A stretch of DNA of 64,000 nucleotides from Candidula unifasciata (Eukaryota; Mollusca; Gastropoda; Stylommatophora; Geomitridae), in the NCBI GenBank assembly GCA_905116865.2, contig CAJHNH020008057.1, forward strand, positions 244,001 through 308,000, read 5' to 3'. Each line of letters begins with the position of its first letter. Position 1 is the stretch's first letter. This document shows, one piece after another, positions 39,601-51,600 of the stretch. A program made the position numbers and the translations under genes. The notes under the pieces are model-generated. The model was given only the letters and a program-made list of their open reading frames with translations. It was not told the origin of the DNA and searched no databases.

Positions 39601-42600
39601 ATCTCTAATGTTTTTCCTAGACCCATATCATCCGCAAGGATACCTGTTGATGAACGATGTGTAACATAATATTTTAACCATAAGAATGAATTGTTGTATT
39701 AACATGATCTTGCAGACTGTAGAGAGACATGAGCATGCATGCTGGTTGACCAGGCACTTAATGATGATGATGATGATGATGATTAACATGTTCAGAATAA
39801 ACAGTCATACAGAACTTAAAAAATGGTCCTTAAAAAAAAAGTTGAAGTTAAAAGTAACCATTATCTATACAGGGAAAGATTAATCATCAACATCAGATTA
39901 TGAGATTGATTAATTATCAATATCAACGTGCCATGCCTCTCCACAACCTGTGATCTCCAACAACATGCTCAAGTCAAGTGCTGACACATTCAAAACATCT
40001 AGATTACTTTTGTGTGTGGCTGTCCAAGGAATACTAAGCATCCCTCTGATAAACCACATCTCTGAAGTCTCAAGAATTGGTTCGGCTGATTTATTAATTG
40101 TTCAGGATCTACAGCCATAAGTTAAAAACAAAACATCAGAAAATCAAAAATTCGAACATTAACTAATATAATACTATAACATTAATTAGGTAATTAATTA
40201 ATATTGCAAAAAATTATAATTTAAGCTAGTTATGAAAAAGCTGTAAATTTACTCTTCGATGTACAATTTGAAATAATACAACAATTATCTGAAAATCATG
40301 ATATAAAATAAAAAAGTTACCAGAAGTGTCAGAAAATATAAACATCATTTTATGAAAGAAGAAACAATAAACTATATATCATAATTATAACCCAAAAGTG
40401 TTGAACAGAATATCAGTATTTAAATATTACTACTTCTCCTTCAACATTCGAGCCAATAAGGCTCACTGCTTCAGATGTCACCCTCTTCCAGTTATTTTTG
40501 TGATGGGCCTGCTTTTTCTAGTTGGTGATTCCAAATTGTTATAGTTATGCCTGTTTAACTCTTTGAGTCCCAAGGAATGCATCATACATTCATAGATTCC
40601 TACCTAGAGGCCCAATGAACGCATGATGCGCCAATTTTACGTCTCTCTTGTCTACCCCTTGGGCCTGTGATGCTAAACCCCTTGGGACTAAAAGAGTTAA
40701 TACTTGTATCTCTCCATTATTTTCTTGACCTGCATTGTGGTATATTCTCAATTAACTCTTTCATGTTTGCAGTCTGTGTCTCGATGTTATTCATTCTCTC
40801 TATATGCCTCAACATTGAAGTCTATTTTAAGCCCTCACTGTGCCAGTAATTGGTGGTTACTTAAACAAATTATGAATCTTATTGTTGCTTCTAACTCTCC
40901 ATTCTCCAATATTTGCATTTTTGAGGGGTTCAGTAATTCACCATAAGGCTGTTTATAAAAGGTTGTAAAAAGGCTGTCTCTTTTAGCTGTACTCCAGGTT
41001 TCAGAGCCATTTATGACAACCTGTCTTATCAGTGTTTTATATATTGTGATCGTGTGATCAGTCATGAGACAGAGCATTTGATTCTAGCAGATGTTGTAGG
41101 GCATAGTATTTCCAGATTGTATTCTAGTTTGCATTTCTGTTATTAATATGCTGAGTTGAAGTAATGAAGTTTCTACTCAAGTACTTGTATGTGTCCATTC
41201 TTTACCATTTTCCTATTAGGTTTTTTTTATATGGCCACAGTTTTTTTTTCTCTTTTTATTACCAAATATTTGCCTATCTTGATTGATAACTAGTCCCATT
41301 TTTAGCTGCTTTCTTTAAGTGGATGTAAATACTATCACATTATAATTTTTGCCGGTCTATTTCATTTGTTTCAAATGTAACGGAGAACATGTTGCCCAGG
41401 TAAGAGGGGACAGAGATGACCAGCAAGAAGTGCTCAGGACACTGGAGACACCAGCAGGAAAGTACATGAGATGGGGGAGCTAGTTATCATCAGGTGCCTT
41501 GCCGACTGGCGTGGGCGATCATGCCTCTCCATAATCCGCGATCTCCTGCAGCATGTATCAGTTCGTGAGCCGACACACCTCCATGCCATGCAACAAGACT
41601 GTCAAGCATCTTCTCTCGTTGTCTTCCTCTATCCCTCCTTCCACAGATCTTTCCAGTGGTCACAACATGTTCTATTTTCCCTCTTCTCATAACATGGCCG
41701 AAAAATGATGACTGTCTCCTTCTGATGTCAGTGATAACTCTATAAAATACCTCAAAACTCTACGACATGGCCATCGGCGGGTAAGAGGCGCCATAACCTC
41801 TCCCCCTGCTGCCTTGCAGGGTAAGTCTTTTTAGACAAAGGCTATTGGAGTCAAACCATATACAAACCGGCGGAAGGCAAGGGGAAACCACCGCTGTACT
41901 ATCCCAAGAAAATCATGCCTCAAAATAATACGTATTCAGATAACGACGTGAATGGGGATTCCGGTGGAATCACCTCGTCCGGTAGGGGGAGCTAGTAAGG
42001 GACTGAATTTCTTTAATGTGCAGCAATGTTTTAGAAAAAACTTGCTACATGCTCCTCTTCTTCTTTTCCTTCTCCCTGGTTTTGAGTAGAGAAGGCCACA
42101 TGCCTCTATGAAGACTGTGATGTAACTCATGTCTTCCCCTGCTCCACACAGTCTGGTTTCTGACTCTTTCTACCATCACTGGCGTATTGGGAGTAATTGT
42201 GTACTGCCGTAGTTTTCAACTGTTATCCCATTCTGGTCTGTTTGCGTCTTTCAGCCCGGCACCTCCAACTTTAGCATGCTTTTCTGTTAGGATGAGCTCC
42301 CTTAGATGAATTACTGTTTCCTCTTCTTCTTCTTCCTCGCGTTCACCAGCTGTAAACTCTGGCAGAAGGTTCTGGTTGTTCATCCACTTCTGGATTGCAG
42401 TCCTATTCCAGAACCTGAGTGTTGCATCTGCATACATTTTACAGATCTGACTCATTTGTATGCAGACTGCTGGTTCCTTGCCTTTCAGTCAGATTCACTC
42501 CGACTTTAAAGGAAGCTCCCAGTTAGTCGACTCTTACGACATCCTTTGGGTAGGCAGTGGGTCTATTTGTGTTTTCCCGGAACCCTCACGGGGAACTGTT

Positions 42601-45600
42601 TCCTCTGACAAGCTTTATCTGCACATCACTTGCTACCTGATGATGATTCAATTTTAAAATTAAAAACTATGTGTGGAACCTTTTGGCATGAAAAGAACTA
42701 AAAATTCAAACAATTTAACGCAGAGCAGAGAAACATACCACCAGTGACACTGCTGACTGACTTCCTTGTCTCATGTGTGATTGTACTGAAATAATACTCT
42801 CCACGCTGTTCCCAGAAAGGTGGTAGTGTGTTCTTGTTTTCTTTCCCCATCATCCAGTTCAGTGCTTGTTTTTGATGAGGATACAACTTGGTTACCACTG
42901 CCTAGTGAGAAAATGCAATAGTGTGTGTTTATAATTTTTTTTTAAAGGATATAACTCAGTTGCCAGGAAGACGGCAGTGTGTTTTTGTTTTCTCTAACAG
43001 TCTCAATTATCCAGTTCAAGGCTTATTTTATTAAACGAGAACAAAACTCAGTTACCATCACTTAGGACGGAGTTTAACAAAGTGTGTTAGTAACAATTTT
43101 AATGTGGGTATTACTCAATTTAAATTCTAATATATTTTTTAAATTTTACCATATGCAAATGAAAGTTTAAGAACCACTAGGGACAGGGACCGAAAGTTAG
43201 ATAAATTTTTCTTCTTTATTGTTCACCGGCTGTAAGCTCCTGTGAAAAGTCCTGGTTGTTCGTCCTTTTGGACTTTGGCTTTGTTCCAGGGCCTGAGTCT
43301 TGCGTGTACATCCGTTTTCCTGACTTATTTGAATGCAGTTGGTTGTTCCTTGCCTCTCGGACCGATGCACTGCGACTTCGAAGGTAGTCTCCAGTTAGTT
43401 GACTCCTACGACATGCTTGCTGGAAAGGCATTGGGTCTATTCTTGTTTTCCATAATGGGGTCCCGGAACCCACACGGGGATTCATTCAAAAACAAATGTT
43501 TAAGAAAAATGACGAAAATAAAATGGGATGAATTAAAAAAGAGTGAAGAAATAAGAGAAATGGCTGGGCAACCACTAGTATCAACAGTTTTAAGACAGAG
43601 AAGATGGCGCTACAGTGGGCACATTCTTAGAATAAACCAGCAGAGAATCACCAAATAGGCATTAAAATGGGAAATACAGGTGGCGAGGACGCTAAAAGAA
43701 ACCCTAAGGTGAATGTTGATAAGAGAGGCCAAAGCTGCTGGAATGGATTCCATCAATGATATTGAACTGATCGCACGAGATAGAACGGAACTGAGGAATA
43801 GACTGCGAGCCCTATGTGACAGATCATGGCGCAACAGGACAATGAATAAAAGAATGAATAGTTCAGGTACTACGCCTTTGTGAGAATTAAAACGTGTATA
43901 AAGTAAAAGATCCTTTTTATGCCAGTTAAGTGTCAGACATCTGATGCCAAACTCATATTTTTATAAACCAATCAGCACTCTGTGACTGAGGTGGTCAACT
44001 AATATCAGGTGCCTTTACTTTCCAGGACATTTTCAGGTCCCAATTTTAGGCAGTCAACCTGGCAACCAAGGTCAGTTTTGAAAAAAAAAAAAACCACTGC
44101 AGTCTTTCAGTAAGAAATGAATTTGTGAACGAACTTCGTAAACAGACGTGTGTGTTTTACTGTATTTATCAAAATAGAGTTTTTAATGTATTTGAATGAA
44201 GGGTACTTTTCCGTCTTTTCACCTCACCTTGAGGGCTCAGAGATTTTGTAGGGAATTCCTAGGGATTTTCCCCGACACTCCTATATTATTTGGGTGAGGG
44301 GTGGGGTTAGGGTTTGTTTTAGTCGGTGTTTATTCAACACTAACCCTAAACCACTCGAACTCCAGGGGTCTCATATGTTGGTTGTTTTCATGGTTTAGTG
44401 CGTCCTCATTTCCAGCATGTGTTACCTTCGTTCCTTCGTCGCTATCACTGTGTCCTGTTTGGAAGCGGTGTTCTTACTTCACGACTTTACCTTCGCCCAA
44501 AATGTCCTTGACCTGTCAGCACTGCTGCATCTAACACTAAAATCCTAACCCACAGTATACGTACACGGTGACGGTTGGCCCTTTTCGGGCCCTTCCGCTG
44601 CCACCACCTGAAGTGGCCCTTTTTAGGGCCCGCCCTCAGAATATCCCAAAATTTGCATCCCAGTGTGGCTAAGTTATGTCTAAGACAAACACCGGTTCAA
44701 GCCGACTTTACGGGGCGCTGAGTGAATTACACAAGACAGTGAAGTTCATAATAGAGATGACATTATAGATAATCTATTTCGGGCGAACAGGCTTTTTGAT
44801 AGTCTACAAATCCAATATATATACTCATATACAGCGGTGTAAACAAGTGTGCACTACTAAACACACTGTATAAGAATTGCACTCAGTTGCCACTGGCTAA
44901 AGAAAATTGAACTTTTTGAGCCTTCTGCTTCATACTCTACAGACTGTGGGTTCAGTTCCAGATTCCATTTAGTTCATGAGTGCAAGTTTTCAGCGAACTC
45001 TGGTGGTTGCCAACTAAGCCATAGATTTTTAAAAGGCTTTTTTTTTTCTTTCTTCAAAACTCTCTGTGTGTGGCCAGCCACTCCGCATAAATAAGCCAAA
45101 ACAATGCTATGAAGTCGATAATTTCAAACCTTTAGACTTCATTGTAAACTATATAATTGCACATTACCTCAATATTTTTAGGGAAAAAAAACATTGGGGG
45201 GCGGGGGGGGGGAGGGATGGGTTGAAGGGGCTGAAACCTTGTTTGAGTGCTTCATAATAATTATTATGTGCTGAATGGGAAATTGACATAATATTTTTGA
45301 AATAATTTGGAATGTGCAAAGAAATACAATGTGAGACAGCCTTTTTACAGATGTGCTAGGGGAAGAGGTTGGCTACCCCCCCCCCCCCCCTTTTAACTTT
45401 AAAATTTTCTTTTGAATGTTGGATCAAAGGTGTTTCAGCCCAGGTTTTAGCACCACGGCACCTTTTATACTTAGGCAAAAACAAATCTTACCTTGCAAGG
45501 TTCAGCTTCTGTTGTGTGGTCTTGTTCTTCAAGGTTTTCAAATATCTTATCAAAGAAGTTATCTGTGTGCTAAAAATAAACATAAATAATTGATTGCGAG

Positions 45601-48600
45601 AATATTTCCGAAATTAGGAATTTCTTTATCTTTAACTTCTTCTTGTTCGTGTTCTTCTTTTTCTTCTTCTTCTTCTTCCTTTTTCTCGTTCTTCTTCTTC
45701 TTCTTCTTCTTCTTCTTCTTCTTCTTCTTCTTCTTCTTCTTCTTCTTCTTCTTCTTCTTCTTCTTCTTCTTCTTCTTCTTCTTCTTCTTCTTCTTCTTCT
45801 TCTTCTTTGTAATCGGTTTCACATGTTCATTTCATCAGCTATGAATCAGCACAACAGCAGCAAGTTTCAAGGGTTCCCCAAAGTTTTTCCTCGATGTCTC
45901 TTTCCTTAGGCCATGTGTATTGTCGCAGGTTTTCTTGTAGGGAGAAGGTTCTGCAGTATGCGCAGGTGTTTAGAGGTTTTTCGGCAGGGACACTAGGGAG
46001 ACGGTGCAGCCTTCACCCTGTGTGTGTGGGTGCGTTAAGTCTGCAGTATCCTGCTGTTACTCGAAAAATCTTTATTTTCAGACATCAACCTGAATTTATC
46101 GGCAACTATATGGAGACCAATACAGTAAACTTGATGTTCACAACTCCATAGCTTTTCATTAGGAAGGAAAGGCCACAATAATATCTTTGTATTGTACATG
46201 CATGGCACTCTGAAGAAAATGTTTAATCATCATGTTAACGCTTTTACAGTTCAATTTATTTTTTATTCTTTATTTTTATTTAAGGCAGATGTGGTTAAGG
46301 CCCTTTGGGAACAAGCATCGGAATCAGTAGAGAAACAGGATTATTATGGCCTGGACAGAATAAGGCACCTGGGTGTAAGCAGAGGGTCTGGCCGGCTCAC
46401 TACACCCAGAGAAAAGGCCAGACAGACATATAACAAGATTGTTACGGGTTCCACCAGTATTGGAACTCTGCGCTAAGGATGAGGACGGAGCACGCATGGG
46501 AATGCCCCGAGTGCTGTAATGTCAATTCTTGACTCAACTCAACCACATCCGGCTTTAACTTTATAGCCTAAAGATGGCCGTGACTCAACTTATCTTTATT
46601 TAAATGAACACGTGGCATTTCAATATTTCACGTCAGTTTTCTTCGTAGTAGCATAATCTTATTGTGACCGGATGTGCTAATTCTTAAAACTCTTTTAAGT
46701 GCTCCTTGCAAACCTCTTTCCCTTATCTCAGACTGTGTCTTAAAATGTATACATGTGGGTAAGGGTCCCGCTGGGGCCGGGGGGGGGGGAATAGAGTGGG
46801 TCTATTCCCCCCCCCCCCTTAACAAGCATGTTGTAAAGATGAACATTAAGACCTTTCTGAAATAAGAGGTTTTCGGCTAAAAGGTACAGATATCGCAGCC
46901 TGACTCTAAACCACCGAACAAGTGTCAGCCACAATTTTTAAATGAAAACACAGAAGAAAAATAAGTCTACAATTTTTAAAACTAATATTTTCATAAATGT
47001 AAGTTTTGCTTCTTTTTCACATGAGAGTACTGGTTGAAGATATGCTTAAAAAAAAACATTAGGTAAAGGGTTGCAACCTAATTACAAGAGGACACAAAGC
47101 TCATAAGGTTCTTGTCATGAAAATCAAACAAGAAGAAGAGGAAGAAGTGGAGGACGGGATGAAGAAGAGGAGAAGAAGAAGAAGAGAAAGAAAAGAATAA
47201 GAGCAAAAAAAAATCATGTCAGTATTTGTTTCAATTTGGGCACTCCTCTTAAACAACTATTGCTAACACTATGTATTGTCCACAATTAAAAACTTATTTG
47301 GCTTCTTTTATCTCGCCATGGCAATCAACAAAAGCATAAATTTAGTACCCGCTAGCAGTTAACTAAATAAAACATGTATATCCGAAAAAATGACAGATAA
47401 AGCTCATGGTCACATACAACATATATCCAAAGACACTTTCCCTATTTGTACAAATGGCTCCAGTGCAGAAAATAATAAGACAGAAATAGAAATAACGTTC
47501 CACACACACACACACATGAACGCACCCACCCACACACAGTTTACTGTTCATAATAACTAACAATTTATCTGTTTGACGAATAGGACATGGTTGATTGAAT
47601 AAAAGCACCAGAAGGGATCCCCTCCTGACAATTGAAACATATTCACTATTGGCATTTCTAGTTCTTAAAAAGATCAAGGTATTTAGCTGATGTAATATAG
47701 CAGATGAGATCTTCTTCACTTCTTCTTTTTATTCTTATAGTCCATTCTGGTTAAAGAGGGACAACCCTTCCTTCTGTTAAATCCTGTCTTAGGTGACGTC
47801 TTTAACGATGAGTTTGTCTCTTTGTGCGGTTCTATGGAAGTTTGGTGAACACATTTTACAGTCTTCGAAGTACCAGGGGTTGATTTCATCAGTGTCCGTT
47901 TATAAAGAGCATCTTTTCTTCGGTGTTTAGAACAGTGTTACTAGAGTCGGGCCGATGAGAAGAAAAATGGGGTTTCATCACGTAATATTTGTGCAGACGG
48001 CAATGAGGTACCTAGCCATTGCAGTGTTTTCAATATCTTACTTAGTCGCTCCTCTTCTGTCTTGGTTGTAGCGGTTTGCCAGAGAGATCGCCTTTATCTC
48101 CAGTTTGCCCTTTTAGCTTTGTTGCATTCGTCTTCTAATAGTCAGGGACTGTCGGATGTTGTCTTCCAAGTGAACCCTGGGTCGTCCTATTGGTTTGGTT
48201 CTTGGTACCAACGCATGTCGTGTTGTCGTAGACATCTTAAGACGGTCTTAATTCTTATCCATTCTATATACATTTCCAAATCATAGTAATTGCGACTGAT
48301 CCACTCAAGTTTGTAAGCCTGGGTTTCAACTGTCTGATTGCCAACTTTGTTCCTTATGGTCACTTGGACCACCTTTTATGGATACCTCGTTTTTGATTTC
48401 CGCTAAAAACGGGACATCTCAATAATATTTTGAGCTTGAAACGGGACATTCGAAACAAATCAGTTTAACACAAGAATCAGTTTTTCTCTAGGTCACCGTA
48501 GTAAAAGGGTTAATTACTCGCTCGACAATGGTATAAAGCAAACCACTGTTGCCAAGGAATAAACGAAACAACACACTCTTTAACTGTACAGAAGAAAACA

Positions 48601-51600
48601 TGCTATAATACCACTTACAATCAACACATCTTAAGCATTAAAAGTATCTAAACAAAACACTATAAAATCTAATAAGGTCTACAGATATAACTATACTGTA
48701 AGTGTGTGTTCACATGAAGAAAAACGTCAGCTTATTCTCAGATTGATAAAACTGGACAATTGGAGTTTAAGTACCGAGGGACGGCTGAGAAACACCTAAA
48801 AAACGTAACTGTCCCGATGAAAACGGGACGTATGGTCGTCTTAACTGCACCCAATGTCCACTGCGGAAATGGCACAAATCTGTTGTGATTTTTTATCTGC
48901 CACTGAGACTTGACCCTACGTTCGGCTGACCGGGCGATTAAAAACGCTGGATTCTCATCTGGTAATCTGGTAATCCTAGTTTCAGCTTCAAAGCAAACGG
49001 GTCACCCCACAGATGCCCCGCTCCTGTTCCAACGAAAAACAAACGCAGCTCACAGTGTCACACCATGCACTCAATTCAGAAGCTGGGCGACGAAACTACT
49101 ACGCTGGATTCTCATATGGAGAACGGTGACCGGTTTTGGTACAGCTAAGCATGAGAAGCACACTGGACGCACATGAAGTCTTGTTAACCAACATAGGACT
49201 GGTACTATTAACCGCACGACGCTGATGAATATGTTGAGAGGGGAATCTGAGCGCCTATGGATGTGTCTGGAGGGCTGTGAAGATAATCTAACTCATAGCT
49301 CATAACTCGTAACTCATGGAGAACGGAGCACCTATGGGTTACACCCGTGTGCCATGATGATAATCCGTTGAATAAACAAACACCAATACACAAATTAGTA
49401 ATGCAGCTGGCTAGCAGTGGAATTGAGCAAGCCGACAGATAATGGAGATTAGTGGAGAAACTCGATCCTCTAGGTTGCTAAGCATGATATGCTTGAGAGT
49501 CCCAAGGAAGGCATCATACGCTCATATGTTTCTACATAGAAGCCCAGTGAACGCTAAATTCCCCCCTTTTTTAGGTTTCTCTTGACTACCCCTTGGGCCT
49601 CTGATGCTAAATCCCATGGGGCTCAAAGAGTTAATATGCAATAACAATAATAAAAGCAGAGCAATTTGTTGGATGAGGGGTACAGGGGGTCCCCCATGGC
49701 ATAACCATTTGTCTTACGTTCTGAAGGTCGTGGGTTCGTTTCACAGCTGTGTCTAGCGCTTCCCTATAGCTTCTTATTCTTCTTTGTTCACCGGCTGTAA
49801 GCTCCGGCGAAAAGTCCTGGTTGTTCGTCCATTTGGACCTTTACTTTGTGCCAGGGCCTGAGTTTTGTGTGTACATCCGTTTTACTGGCTTATTTGTGTG
49901 CAATTAGTTGTTCTTTGCCGCTCGGGCAGATGCAATCCGACTTTGAAAGATGTCCACAGCTGGGTAGACTCATATGACACGCTTCCTGGGGGGGGGGGGG
50001 GCAATGGGTCTGTTCTTGTTTTCCCCACAAAAGGGCCTGGAACCCACGCGGGGATTTCCTATAGCAATTTTTACAAAGATCAGTTGGGATATTCATGTAC
50101 GATGCTCTCAGCAGGTGGCTAGTCGTTCTGCGACAGAGAAACTGCGCCATTTTGGATTCAACCTAGTGCAGTAAGTCCTGGCGAAGTAAAGACGATCGGC
50201 GTAATGTTGACCACGTTACCCAGCTAATGCCGATGGTCTGTAAAATTATGGGTGCTCTTCCCATGTACCCTTCTTCTTCTTCTGCGTTCAACATCAGTCA
50301 TGCTAGACACTGAGTCCCGTCTGGGTCACAAATAGGATTGTGCGTTTAAGGTCGCCACCGGTCCCCCATAGCTTCTCTTTCAATGTGGCTCCCTTGAGCC
50401 AGATCCACAGTCTTTGCTGGGAGAGGTTAGGGCAGTACTGTAGTATGTGCCAAGAGGTCTGTCTTTTTGCTCCACAATCACAGGCAGCAGATTCTTTTAT
50501 GCCTATCCTGTACAGGTGTGCTCGAAGACCACACTGTCCAGTCCGAAGTCTAAAAATTGTTGTTTGTTCTTTCCTGTTGAGTTTGTTTTTGCTGTCACTC
50601 TCTGGTCTGTAATCTCCATTCTACCTTTTCCACTCCCGCTTGAAAGACTGCTTTAGCCCATGTACCCGATACACCTAAAAGGCGTGAAAAGTGATCTTTA
50701 CTTTACTAGTGCAGTAAAGTAAATCCTCTCCAGTCTAACTCGGAGCAATTCACCGAGTCGCTAGCATTCAGACGGGCTGTACAGAAAATATTGTTGTATT
50801 TATTTTTCAAATATATCCTGTGCAACCCGCAAAGTTATTATAACTAATTGAGTTCTCACATTATATATTACTTATATATATCGTGCTAATTGAGTTCTCA
50901 CATTATATATATATATCTTATATATATCGTGCTAATTGAGTTCTCACATTATATATTACTTATATATATCGTACTAATTGAGTTCTCACATTATATATAT
51001 CTTATATATATCGTGCTAATTGAGTTCTCACATTATATATATCTTATATATATCGTGCTAATTGAGTTCTCACATTATATATTACTTATCTATATCGTGC
51101 CAATTGAGTCCACACATTATATATTACTTATATATATCGTGCTAATTGAGTTCTCACATTATATATTACTTATATATATCGTGCTAATTGAGTTCTCACA
51201 TTATATATATATCTTATATATATCGTGCTAATTGAGTTCTCACATTATATATTACTTATATATATATCGTGCTAATTGAGTTCTCACATTACATATTACT
51301 TATATATATCGTGCTAATTGAGTTCTCACATTATATATTACTTATATATATCGTGCTAATTGAGTTCTCACATTACATATTACTTACATATATCGTGCTA
51401 ATTGAGCTCTCACATTACAAATTACTTATATATATCGTGCAAATTGAGTTCTCACATTACATATTACTTATACATATCGTGCTAATTGAGTTCTCACATT
51501 ATATATTACTTATATATATATCGTGTTAATTGAGTTCTCACATTACATATTACTTATATATATCGTGCTAATTGAGTTCTCACATTACATATTACTTATA

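Noticed and set aside
45559..45909. Poly-Lys, poly-Phe and poly-Leu ORFs.
   Set aside because: They are the three frames of a CTT microsatellite.
47363..47719. 118-codon minus-strand ORF as a possible membrane protein exon.
   Set aside because: No recognisable motif, contains a CA-repeat-coded VHVCVCV stretch, and lacks convincing splice context.
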